From contig CANGAY010000003.1 of assembly GCA_947451735.1 (NCBI GenBank), forward strand, positions 1 through 13,219: a stretch of DNA of 13,219 bases, written 5' to 3'. This stretch comes from Actinomycetota bacterium (GTDB lineage Bacteria; Actinomycetota; Thermoleophilia; Miltoncostaeales; Miltoncostaeaceae). How positions within the stretch are numbered: position 1 is the first letter of the stretch; every line of letters starts with the position of its first letter. The notes beneath the pieces were generated by a model. The model did not search any database. It was not told where the DNA came from and saw only the letters and a program-made list of their open reading frames with translations. This document shows, in pieces, positions 1 to 7,264 of this stretch. Made by a program: the position numbers and the translations under genes.

Positions 1-815
1 AACACGCCCAGCACCACGGCGCTGGCGGCCACCTCGTGCGCCAGTTCGGCATACGGCACCCACGGCACATGGGTGAGGTGCGGCGGCGGGTCACGGCGGA
101 TCTCATCGGCAAGCCACGCGTCCAACTGCCCCGCACCGATCAGGCGTACCGGCGGCACCCGGGAGCGCCGCGCGGCGTCCACGATGACGTCGAGTCCGTG
201 CATGGGCGAGAGCTTTCCGTACCAGAGCACGTGCACGGGCCCATCCGGTTGCGGCGTGGGCGGGAAGGCGTCGGGCTCGGCGCCCACCGGGGCCACCACC
301 AGCCGGGCGCGCGGCACGCCGAAGCGGGCGGCCATGAAGTCGGCGTTGGCCCGGGTGTCGCACAGCACGATGTCGGCGAGCCGCAGGGTGGTGCGATCGA
401 TACCCGCCAGCACCATGCCGCCCGCACGGCCCACGCGTCCGCGATCGCCCGCGAGGGTGTCGGTGAGCGAGATCATCACGTCGGCCACCAGCAGCGCATG
501 GTGGCGCTTAGCCACCACCCACGCGGGCACGGCGTCGGGCTGGGCCGGGTACCCGGCGATGACCGCATCGGGGTGCCCCTCGGGGTGGCGCTGCACCGCG
601 AGGCCCGCCCACGCACCCGCATACGAGGCGCCGGCCTTCGCCAGGCTCACGGGCGACAGGAACCCGCCCGCCTTGTGCGTGGTGCGCTCCCACACCGCGC
701 GGTGGCGCTCGTCCACCTGCACGCCGAGGGCACGCAGGCCGTCCACCAGCACGCGGGTACGCGGGTAGTCACGTTCGTACGTGCCCACCCACTCCACTCG
801 CAGCGGCAGGGTCAC
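1..815 (-). CDS. GT4/GT-B family glycosyltransferase, 3' end beyond the left edge
   Basis: This is the N-terminal 271 codons of a glycosyltransferase of the GT-B fold; the frame stays open to position 1. It probably transfers a nucleotide-sugar residue to a growing surface glycan in the cytoplasm. The N-terminal half (residues 1-190) is acceptor-side. It includes 'ADIVLCDT' (147-154) and 'VVAPVGAEPDAF' (173-184), the usual position of the 'P.GVD...F' motif. The donor-side domain opens with 'VLWYGKLSPMHGLDV' (196-210), matching the 'vGrl...KGld.li' motif of GT4 enzymes. The EX7E motif would lie off the edge and cannot be checked. The start is GTG, overlapping the stop of the upstream GT2 gene as GTGA. 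No well-spaced Shine-Dalgarno is visible, so translation may depend on coupling. Donor and acceptor are unknown. The family call is firm; the specific substrate is not. Confidence 0.85.
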   Translation of the reverse strand, partial: MTLPLRVEWVGTYERDYPRTRVLVDGLRALGVQVDERHRAVWERTTHKAGGFLSPVSLAKAGASYAGAWAGLAVQRHPEGHPDAVIAGYPAQPDAVPAWVVAKRHHALLVADVMISLTDTLAGDRGRVGRAGGMVLAGIDRTTLRLADIVLCDTRANADFMAARFGVPRARLVVAPVGAEPDAFPPTPQPDGPVHVLWYGKLSPMHGLDVIVDAARRSRVPPVRLIGAGQLDAWLADEIRRDPPPHLTHVPWVPYAELAHEVAASAVVLGV

Positions 816-1762
816 CCCTCGATGATGCGCTCGATGCGCGATGCCGCCTCGTCTTCCTCGCTGCACAGTCGCCCGCGCTGGATCAGTTCGCTCACCAGGC
901 CGATGGTGAACAGCTGGATGCCCACCACAATGAGCAGCACCGCGAGGATGAGCAGCGGCCTGCCGCCGATGGCCTCGCCGAGGATCTTGATGATGGTGAG
1001 GTAGACGCCGATGATCACCCCGATGGCGAACAGCAGCAGCCCGGCGCCACCGAACAGGTGCATGGGACGGTGGCGGTAGCGGCCGACGATGGAGATGGTC
1101 ACCAGGTCAAGCAGGCCACGCAGGTAGCGCTCGAAGCCGTACTTGCTCTTGCCGTGCTTGCGGGCCCGGTGGTTCACCGGGATCTCGACGACAGTGAAAC
1201 CCTCGGACGCCGCGATTGCGGGGATGAAGCGGTACATCTCGCCCGGGATGGCCAGGGAGTGCACCACATCGGCCCGGTAGGCCTTGAACCCGCAGTTGAG
1301 GTCGTGCAGCTCGAGGCCCGACGCCTTGCGCGCCATGGCGTTGAAGAACTTCGACGGGATGCGCTTGTTCAGCGGGTCGTGGCGCTCCTGCTTCCACCCC
1401 GACACCAGGTCGGCGCCCTCGTCGAGGGCCGCGAGCATGCGCGGGATCTCCGCGGGGTCGTCCTGCAGGTCGGCATCGAGCGTGATGACGATGTCGCCAC
1501 GGGCCTCGGTGAAGCCGGCGGTGAGCGCGGGGCCCTTGCCGAAGTTGCTGCGCATCTTGATGACGCGGATCTCATCGTGCAGCGCGGCGAGGCCGGCCAG
1601 CACCACGTCGCCGCCATCGCGCGAGCCGTCGTCGATGAAGATGACCTCGAAGGGCCCGGGAAGCCCGCGCATCACCGGCAGCAACTCGGCAGCCAGCTGC
1701 TCGAGCGAGTCGCGTTCGTCGTACACGGGGATGACCACCGAGATGAGACTGGGCTGGGTCAA
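812..1762 (-). CDS. GtrB/DPM1-like family 2 glycosyltransferase with two C-terminal TM helices
   Basis: A 316-residue polyprenyl-phosphate-type glycosyltransferase. Family members move a sugar from a nucleotide donor to a polyprenyl phosphate at the inner face of the membrane. The GT-A domain spans residues 6-230. It has 'VVIPVYDE' (9-16), the donor-binding 'DDGSRD' (44-49), the metal-binding 'DADLQDDP' (96-103), and the basic 'RARKHGKSKYG' segment (199-209) typical of DPM/GtrB/ArnC-like enzymes. Two hydrophobic helices follow, at about 236-258 and 269-292, with a charged cytoplasmic tail. The length fits the family. The start is TTG, overlapping the upstream stop as TTGA. It is supported by a GGAGG at 1771-1775 (minus strand) eight bases before it; the next in-frame start candidate lies inside the first beta strand. 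It sits between a membrane protein and a GT4 gene, consistent with lipid-linked glycan assembly. The sugar is unknown. Confidence 0.93.
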   Translation of the reverse strand: MTQPSLISVVIPVYDERDSLEQLAAELLPVMRGLPGPFEVIFIDDGSRDGGDVVLAGLAALHDEIRVIKMRSNFGKGPALTAGFTEARGDIVITLDADLQDDPAEIPRMLAALDEGADLVSGWKQERHDPLNKRIPSKFFNAMARKASGLELHDLNCGFKAYRADVVHSLAIPGEMYRFIPAIAASEGFTVVEIPVNHRARKHGKSKYGFERYLRGLLDLVTISIVGRYRHRPMHLFGGAGLLLFAIGVIIGVYLTIIKILGEAIGGRPLLILAVLLIVVGIQLFTIGLVSELIQRGRLCSEEDEAASRIERIIEG

Positions 1763-3513
1763 CGGGTACGGCCTCCGGTGGTCTCGCGGCGACGGCCACG
1801 ACGTGCCAGGCGTTCATCCTCGCTCGGCACGGGCTTGTAGGGACCCGCGGCCATGAGGCCGCGGCGGGTACGGCGGACGACGAGCGACGCCATGCTCCAG
1901 GTGATGACGAGCACTGCGGCGGCCAGCACGGGCACCAGCAGCCCACGGCCACCGGCGAGCGTGGTCTCCAGCAGGTACCAGGCCGACTGCGGAATGCCGC
2001 GGTCGATGCGACCCGACATCCAGGCCCACAGCAGCACCAGCGGCGCCACGGCGATGACGCCGAGCACCACCACCTGCCAGGTGCGCTTGGCACGGGTGGC
2101 CACAAGCGCGGCGTGCGCCGGCGGCAGCGCCACCACCAGCGCGAACGGATTGACCAGCCACAGCAGCACGCACACGCCGCCCAGCGCGATGATGCCGCTG
2201 GAGGCACGCGATGCCACCTCGGCGTCGCGGCGCGTGGCGCGCTCGCGCACGGCCATCCAGGTGAGCGTGCCCGCCACGGCAGCCAGCAGCAGCGCCACCA
2301 CGGCCGGCAGGTCAAGCGGCACATCGCCTGCGAGTGGCGGCCACCCTCCCGAGGCCGAGGCCATCATGCCGGCGGTGGCCAGCAGGTGGGCCACGAGCAT
2401 GGCCACCACCACCGGGAGCAGGCGCCAGGCGAGCGCCATGATGAAGGCCGCCACGCGCACGCCTGCGCGGCGAAGGCGCACGGCGAGGTCAACGGCGGCC
2501 ACCAGGATGGGCAGGGCGAGCAGAAGGATGACCACGCGGCTCATCACGCTTCCGAGCTCGCGCCCGCCGATCATCAGCCCGGGTGATGGCCGCGCCACGC
2601 GGTCCACCAGGTCGAGGGCACCGAGCAGGGTCTCCGACGTGCGTCCCGCGGTGCCGAGCGCCGCCTCGGTTGCCAGGTTGCCGCCCACCAGCGGAGTCTC
2701 CGTGCGCGCCGCGAGCGAGATGGATGGGATTCCCGCCGTGATGTACGCCGCCTGATCGCCACTGGTCTGCGGCACGCCCATCATGGCGATCTGGGGGAAC
2801 GCGCCCGGCGCCTCAGCCACGGCGGCGCCTGCGCGACCGGCGGCCTGCAGCGCGGCCGCGCCCAGACCGAGCGCGCGGCGGCCATCCTGGCCGTCGTCCC
2901 AGATGTGCAGTGCAGTGGGGTCGCCGGCCGGGTCGTCCAGCGACAACGCCGCCTCCACGGGCACCTTGTCGAACCGCTCCATGAACCAGCGCGCGCCCGC
3001 GTTGCCCAGCGTGGATGCACCGGTGCTCACCACGATGACGGGGCGCTCGCGCGCCACGGTGCCGAGTGCGCGCGCCAGCTGAATGAGTACGGCCGAGCCG
3101 CTCTCGGCACCACGTACGCCGGGCGGGGTGTCGCGCGGCGCCGAGATGATCAGCGCATGCCGCGACGACGTACCGCCACGGGCGGGCAGCGATACGTACA
3201 CGTTCTGGGTGGTGATGCGACCCCGGGGAGTGGTGACGGCGAACACCTGACGGCGCACCGCGGTGGCACCCGGAACCTGCGCGAACTGATCGGCCATCCA
3301 GTCGGCCGCACGCTGGTCACCGGCGGTGCCGGGTACCCGCTCGGGCGCCACGCCATCGAGCTGCGCGGCCAGCCCGCGGGCCGCGATGGCGTCAAATGCA
3401 GGCGGCAACGGGGGATCGGGTGCGCCGCCCGGCGATTCGAGGGTGAGCAGGGCAACGAGCAGGGCGACGAGCGCCACCAGCCACGAGAGCCGATAGAGGC
3501 GGCCATTCAGCAC
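1759..3513 (-). CDS. M28-peptidase-like ectodomain fused to a multi-pass membrane domain; metal site degenerate
   Basis: A 584-residue protein. A signal-anchor helix (10-25) is followed by an extracytoplasmic M28-like domain (about 38-310). Five to seven hydrophobic segments follow between about 322 and 545, then a very basic cytoplasmic tail (547-584). M28 aminopeptidases bind two zincs through H, D, E, D/E and H. Here the 'GAHxD' strand reads 'ISAPRD' (123-128, Pro for His). The 'GADDNASG' turn reads 'GAESGSA' (135-141). The 'EE' site reads 'STGASTLG' (163-170). 'LSLDDPAG' (190-197) keeps an Asp, and the final 'YHTP.D' region has no His (269-274). Fold markers survive: 'LIQLARAL' (143-150) and 'AAYITAGIPSISL' (255-267). 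It is therefore likely a pseudo-peptidase, comparable in principle to nicalin-type proteins. I chose GTG at 3513 because the hydrophobic anchor follows at once and a -10-like GATACT lies six bases upstream. A longer reading from 3582 would overlap the divergent gene. The gene is first in a coupled trio with two glycosyltransferases. Confidence 0.8.
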   Translation of the reverse strand: MLNGRLYRLSWLVALVALLVALLTLESPGGAPDPPLPPAFDAIAARGLAAQLDGVAPERVPGTAGDQRAADWMADQFAQVPGATAVRRQVFAVTTPRGRITTQNVYVSLPARGGTSSRHALIISAPRDTPPGVRGAESGSAVLIQLARALGTVARERPVIVVSTGASTLGNAGARWFMERFDKVPVEAALSLDDPAGDPTALHIWDDGQDGRRALGLGAAALQAAGRAGAAVAEAPGAFPQIAMMGVPQTSGDQAAYITAGIPSISLAARTETPLVGGNLATEAALGTAGRTSETLLGALDLVDRVARPSPGLMIGGRELGSVMSRVVILLLALPILVAAVDLAVRLRRAGVRVAAFIMALAWRLLPVVVAMLVAHLLATAGMMASASGGWPPLAGDVPLDLPAVVALLLAAVAGTLTWMAVRERATRRDAEVASRASSGIIALGGVCVLLWLVNPFALVVALPPAHAALVATRAKRTWQVVVLGVIAVAPLVLLWAWMSGRIDRGIPQSAWYLLETTLAGGRGLLVPVLAAAVLVITWSMASLVVRRTRRGLMAAGPYKPVPSEDERLARRGRRRETTGGRTR

Positions 3514-3525
3514 CGGTGAAGTATC
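3513..3525 (-). promoter_or_regulatory. -10-like element for the minus-strand trio, probable leaderless start
   Basis: On the minus strand the sequence TGC-GATACT (GATACT at 3525-3520) resembles an extended -10 (TGn plus TAnnnT-like). Six bases separate it from the GTG at 3513, the usual -10 to transcription-start spacing, so the mRNA may begin at the start codon. No Shine-Dalgarno is visible. I see no convincing -35 box. Inference from spacing only. Confidence 0.45.
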
Positions 3526-3554
3526 GCACCGCTCGGGGCAGGCGCTGACTGCGG

Positions 3555-3567
3555 CATGATGCAGGCA
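3555..3567 (+). promoter_or_regulatory. -10-like element for the GT20 gene, probable leaderless start
   Basis: CATGAT at 3555-3560 keeps the two most important -10 positions (A2 and T6). It ends six bases before the ATG at 3567. The nearest purine run (GCAGG, 3561-3565) is one base from the ATG, too close for a normal ribosome binding site. This supports initiation on a leaderless transcript. No clear -35 is seen. Confidence 0.4.
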
Positions 3568-5054
3568 TGGAGACGCCACCACTCATCCTGGTGTCCAACC
3601 GCGGGCCGGTCGGGTTCGTTGACGACGGCGCGGGCGGCACGACCATGGTGCGGTCCGGCGGCGGGCTGGTCACCGCGCTCTCGGGGCTGGTCAATGTGGC
3701 GCCGGCTGTGTGGATCTCGGCGGCCATCGAGGACGGCGATGCCCGGGTGCAGGCTGAGAGCGGCGGCGAGTACCGCGTGCCGGGCCTCGGGGTGGACCTG
3801 CGCGGCCGCTTCGTGGTGATGGGCGACGAGGTGTACGAGCGCTACTACAACGTGGTGGCCAACCCCATGCTGTGGTTCATCCAGCACTACCTGTGGGACC
3901 TCTCGAACGTGCCGGATATCCGCGAACAGGAATACGCGGCCTGGGACGACGGCTACATCGAGGCCAACCGCCTGTTCGCCGACGCCGTGGTGGGGGCCCT
4001 GGCCGACTACCCGGGCTCGGTGGTGATGCTGCACGACTACCACCTGTACACGGCGCCCGAGATCATCCGCGAGCGCATGCCCCACGCCTTCCTGCACTTC
4101 TTCGTGCACATCCCGTGGCCGCAGCCCGACTACTGGCGGGTGCTGCCCCCGCGAATCCGCGAGCGCATCATCGAGGGCCTGCTGGCCAACGACATCGTGG
4201 CCTTCCACACGCAGCGCTACGCCCGCAACTTCCTGCTCTCGTGCGAGGACCTGCTGGGGCTCGAGGTGGACTACGCCGCCATGTGCGTCAACTACCACGG
4301 CCGGCGCGTGCGGGTGCGCAACTACCCCATCTCCATCGATGCCGACGGCTTCACCGAACTGGCGGCGAGCGACGCGGTGCACGCGGAGGAGGCCCAGTTC
4401 CTGCGCCGGCGGCGGCGCCACCTGGTGGTGCGGGTGGACCGCACCGACCTCTCGAAGAACATTCTGCGCGGGTTCACGGCCTTCGACATCTTCCTCGACC
4501 GGCACCCCGAGTTCCGCGAGGAGATCACCTTCTTCGCCATGCTGCAGCCGTCGCGCCAGGACGTGCCCGAGTACGTGGAGTACGTGGAGCGCATCACCCA
4601 GCTGGTGAGCGCCATCAACACGAAGCACGGCAACACCGACTGGATGCCCATCGATCTGCGCTTCGAGAGCAACCTGCCGCTCGCGGTGACCGCCTACAAG
4701 CACTTCGACGTGATGCTGGTCAACTCGATCTTCGACGGCATGAACCTGGTGGCCAAGGAGGCCCCGCTGGTGAACGAGCGCGACGGCGTGCTCATCCTCA
4801 GCGAGAACGTGGGGGCATACGAGGAGATCGGGGCATTCGCGCTGGGCGTGAACCCGTTCGACGTGGAGGCGCAGGCCGACGCGCTGCACCACGCGCTCAC
4901 CATGCCGCGCGACGAGCGCCGGGGCCGGGCCGAGGCCATCAAGGACGTGGTGATGGAGAACGACATCGCGAAGTGGCTCGCCACACAGGTGGCCGACATC
5001 GACGAGGCCCGTGGCGAGGCCATGCTTCCGCCCGTGACACCGGACCCCGACTGA
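3567..5054 (+). CDS. GT20 family synthase, trehalose-6-phosphate synthase type (OtsA-like)
   Basis: A 495-residue cytoplasmic GT-B enzyme. OtsA joins UDP- or ADP-glucose to glucose-6-phosphate to give trehalose-6-phosphate. Residues matching the E. coli enzyme are present: R12 in 'SNRGP', the glycine loop 'SGGGL' (30-34), W49, 'YYN' (93-95) and W103 for the sugar-phosphate acceptor, 'HDYH' (156-159), 'HIPWP' (181-185), R292 and K297 in 'VDRTDLSKN' (290-298), R330 in 'QPSRQD', and D390/E398 in 'DGMNLVAKE' (390-398). The length fits a stand-alone synthase with no fused phosphatase domain. The sequence is divergent: 'SKN' replaces the common 'SKG', and the sugar-phosphate region differs. A related product such as glucosylglycerol phosphate is therefore possible. 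No OtsB-like gene is in the window. It is transcribed away from the M28-like gene across 53 bp, and the next plus-strand gene follows after 36 bp. The family is certain; the product is less so, so no symbol is given. Confidence 0.9.
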   Translation: METPPLILVSNRGPVGFVDDGAGGTTMVRSGGGLVTALSGLVNVAPAVWISAAIEDGDARVQAESGGEYRVPGLGVDLRGRFVVMGDEVYERYYNVVANPMLWFIQHYLWDLSNVPDIREQEYAAWDDGYIEANRLFADAVVGALADYPGSVVMLHDYHLYTAPEIIRERMPHAFLHFFVHIPWPQPDYWRVLPPRIRERIIEGLLANDIVAFHTQRYARNFLLSCEDLLGLEVDYAAMCVNYHGRRVRVRNYPISIDADGFTELAASDAVHAEEAQFLRRRRRHLVVRVDRTDLSKNILRGFTAFDIFLDRHPEFREEITFFAMLQPSRQDVPEYVEYVERITQLVSAINTKHGNTDWMPIDLRFESNLPLAVTAYKHFDVMLVNSIFDGMNLVAKEAPLVNERDGVLILSENVGAYEEIGAFALGVNPFDVEAQADALHHALTMPRDERRGRAEAIKDVVMENDIAKWLATQVADIDEARGEAMLPPVTPDPD

Positions 5055-5068
5055 AACGTCCGGGGGCA

Positions 5069-5091
5069 CCCCTCCGCTAGCCTCGCCGCGA
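5069..5091 (+). promoter_or_regulatory. Promoter-like element before the seven-gene operon, probable leaderless start
   Basis: In the 36-bp gap, TAGCCT (5078-5083) fits the TAnnnT -10 pattern and ends seven bases before the ATG at 5091. There is no Shine-Dalgarno. The preceding CCCCTCCGCTA (5069-5079) recurs almost exactly before the gene at 12519. A standard -35 box is not evident. Confidence 0.5.
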
Positions 5092-6224
5092 TGTCGCGAC
5101 CCCTTGAGATCTCCTGCATGGGCCCCGTGCGGCCGCCTGCGGAGGCGGCCGTGGGTGCCGCCGCGCGCCGCGAGGCCGACGGCTATGACGCCATGTGGTG
5201 GGCCGATCACCTGTTGCACTGGTTTCCCATGGGCATCTGGGACCCGGAACTGGTGCCGCAGGCCGCCGCGCAGGCCAGCCCGCACGTGTGGCTCGATCCG
5301 GTGCCGGTCATCGCCCAGTCGGCGATCAGCACGCAGCGCATGCGGCTCGGCATCGGCGTCACCGACCTGGTGCGGCGAAACCCCGCAAGCCTGGCCCAGA
5401 CCGCACTCACGCTCGACCACCTCACCGGTGGCCGCTTCATTCTGGGCATCGGCACCGGCGAGCAGCTCAACCTGGGCCCGTACGGCATGACCAACACCCG
5501 GCCGCTTCGGCGACTGGAGGAGGGCATCGAGGTGATGCGCCTGCTCATGAATGACCCCGGACCGGTGGACTACGCGGGCGAGATCTTCACCCTCGAGGGC
5601 GCCTGCATGGGCGTGCGCCCGCTGGGCGACCGGCCGCCGCCCATCTGGGTGGGCGCGCACAGGCCCAAGGGGCTTGCGCTGGTGGGGCGCCTGGCCGACG
5701 GCTGGCTGCCCCTGGCCACGGATGTGCACACCTACTCGGCCATGCTCGCGCAGGTGCGCGCCGCGCAGGCAGCCGCGGGGCGCGTACCCGATGACGTCAC
5801 CGCAGGCGCGTACTGCCGCGTGGTGGTGGCCGACTCCCCCGACGACGCCCGCGCGGTCATCCTGAACTCGCTGCTGTTCCGATTCATCGCGCTCACGCGG
5901 CCATCGGAGGCATTCGAGGCCGTGGGCGTGGACCACCCGCTGGGCAAGGGCGCGTTCGGCCTCACCGACATGCAGCCCATGGCCATCGGCCGTGACGAGG
6001 CGCTGGCGCTGGCCGCCGCGGTGCCCGACGAGGTGCTGCTCGGCACCGTCATCCACGGCACGCCCGACGACATCGCCGCGGGCGTGCGGGCCATCGCCGA
6101 TGCCGGCGCGCAGCACGTGCAACTGACGAACATGACACCCCTCTGCGACCCGTCGCGTGCAGCCGCCAGCGAGGCGCTGCTCGGCGAGGCAGTGGCGACC
6201 ATCCGATCGGGAGATGCCGCATGA
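5091..6224 (+). CDS. Luciferase-like (LLM class) probably F420-dependent oxidoreductase
   Basis: A 377-residue TIM-barrel flavin/F420 oxidoreductase of the bacterial luciferase superfamily. Supporting motifs are 'WWADHLLHW' (36-44), 'GIGVTDLVRRNP' (87-98), 'LDHLTGGRFILGIGTGE' (108-124) and 'PPIWVGAHRPKGLALVGR' (183-200) leading into 'ADGWLP' (202-207). These are the usual order and spacing of Mer-like F420 enzymes, including the glycine-rich cofactor strand. The active-site His/Trp-rich 'DHLLHWFP' resembles F420 ketoreductase and dehydrogenase members, but the substrate cannot be read from sequence. FMN use is possible. It heads a run of overlapping genes; its stop overlaps the next start as ATGA. 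Its place at the front of a glycan-type operon suggests a redox step on a lipid or sugar precursor, which is inference only. The start ATG is set by the -10-like TAGCCT seven bases upstream. Confidence 0.88.
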   Translation: MSRPLEISCMGPVRPPAEAAVGAAARREADGYDAMWWADHLLHWFPMGIWDPELVPQAAAQASPHVWLDPVPVIAQSAISTQRMRLGIGVTDLVRRNPASLAQTALTLDHLTGGRFILGIGTGEQLNLGPYGMTNTRPLRRLEEGIEVMRLLMNDPGPVDYAGEIFTLEGACMGVRPLGDRPPPIWVGAHRPKGLALVGRLADGWLPLATDVHTYSAMLAQVRAAQAAAGRVPDDVTAGAYCRVVVADSPDDARAVILNSLLFRFIALTRPSEAFEAVGVDHPLGKGAFGLTDMQPMAIGRDEALALAAAVPDEVLLGTVIHGTPDDIAAGVRAIADAGAQHVQLTNMTPLCDPSRAAASEALLGEAVATIRSGDAA

Positions 6225-7264
6225 GGCGACACACCGCACTGGGCCTGATGGCGGCGGGGGCCGCCACGCTCGCGCTGGCCGGGTCGGCACAGGCCGCCAA
6301 CATCGTGCTCGACGGCTGGGGGACCATCACGGCCGACATCGGCGGGGGTGCCCTGGTGTGGAGCGACACCCAGGCCGCCAAGACCGCCACCTTCACCTAC
6401 TGGCGCACCGACACCGGTCGCGCACCGTTCGGCAGCGCCATCGGCAAGGCGTCGGAGCCGGTGCTCATCCGCACCAGCGCCGGCATCTCCACCGGTGCCC
6501 GCGTGCGCGCCACCGGGGTGGGCCGCGGCTACGTCACCATCGCACCGGGCGCCGCGTACGCCGGGCCGGTCATCTGGTGCTGCGACACCACGAGCACCGA
6601 GGTGGTGGTGTCGAGCGACGGACGCGACGGCGCCCCCATCCCGGCGGGCGCGGGCCTCGACGGCGACCGCGTGCGGTGGATCTCGGGCAGCGCCTCGGGC
6701 GCGGTGCTCGGCAGCGCGAGCCCCGTGGAGGGCGACCTGCGCGGCATGTCCATCTCGATTCCCGGCAACACCGGCCCCGGGCTGGCGTCGATCGCCACGG
6801 GCGTGGCCGCGTGGGCTGCCAAGGGCGCGTCGTCCATCTCCATCGGGGTGCCGTCCGATGGTGCGGTGAGCGGCCTTCGCACCGTGGCCCAGGGTGGCAC
6901 GGTCAAGAGCGTGTTCGCCACCCCCGCCTTCGTGGTGACCGTGGTGAAGAGCGGCAGCCGCGCCAAGGTGGTGCGCACCGACGTGGCATCGGGCACCACG
7001 CGCACGGTGTGGACCGGCTCGGGCACCCCCGTGGTGGCCGCGGGCGGCAACGCGATCGTCATCGGGTCGGGCGCCAAGGTGCTCTCGAGCAGGGGCGGCG
7101 CGAAGGCACGGGGCGCCGGCACGGCCAAGGGCACCGTGGCCGCGGTGGCCACCAACGGAACGCGCATCGTCGTGTTTGAACGCATCAGCAGGAAGGTGAC
7201 CGTGAGGAAGCACACGACCACCGTGAAGAGCACCGTGGGCCGCGTCATCGGGAGCGTGCGATGA
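6221..7264 (+). CDS. Secreted beta-rich protein of unknown function, possible beta-propeller
   Basis: A 347-residue protein I do not recognise by family. The first 25 residues are a clear signal peptide: 'MRRH', a hydrophobic core, then 'AQA' before N27. The rest is a series of short beta-strand patterns separated by Gly/Asp/Ser turns. Examples are 'GGALVWSD' (42-49), 'GYVTIAPG' (103-110), 'GDRVRWISG' (148-156), 'FVVTVVKSG' (237-245), 'GNAIVIGSG' (276-284) and 'GTRIVVFERI' (313-322). The roughly 40-residue rhythm suggests propeller blades. The only cysteines are adjacent (C120-C121, 'IWCCD'). The C-terminus is basic and strand-rich. The start ATG overlaps the upstream stop (ATGA) and has GGAG at 6210-6213, seven bases away. 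The stop overlaps the next start, a secreted hydrolase. It may be a surface or glycan-binding partner of that hydrolase; this is inference. Confidence 0.85.
   Translation: MRRHTALGLMAAGAATLALAGSAQAANIVLDGWGTITADIGGGALVWSDTQAAKTATFTYWRTDTGRAPFGSAIGKASEPVLIRTSAGISTGARVRATGVGRGYVTIAPGAAYAGPVIWCCDTTSTEVVVSSDGRDGAPIPAGAGLDGDRVRWISGSASGAVLGSASPVEGDLRGMSISIPGNTGPGLASIATGVAAWAAKGASSISIGVPSDGAVSGLRTVAQGGTVKSVFATPAFVVTVVKSGSRAKVVRTDVASGTTRTVWTGSGTPVVAAGGNAIVIGSGAKVLSSRGGAKARGAGTAKGTVAAVATNGTRIVVFERISRKVTVRKHTTTVKSTVGRVIGSVR

Noticed and set aside
36..1004. Plus-strand open frames over the left-edge glycosyltransferase.
   Set aside because: Antisense shadows. The minus-strand frame carries GT-B motifs and a start coupled to the upstream GT2 gene.
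3514..3582. A 23-residue N-terminal extension of the M28-like gene.
   Set aside because: It would overlap the divergent GT20 gene and puts Cys/His-rich residues before an obvious signal anchor. A -10-like element sits within it.
5058..5076. A possible GGGGG/CCCC hairpin after the GT20 stop, considered as a terminator.
   Set aside because: The loop would be only two to three bases and there is no T-run, so it is not a credible intrinsic terminator.
3507..6290. A 927-codon open frame on the minus strand, opposite the GT20 and LLM genes.
   Set aside because: It is His/Val/Arg-rich without any domain, as expected for antisense of high-GC codons, and it lies over two genes with clear motifs.
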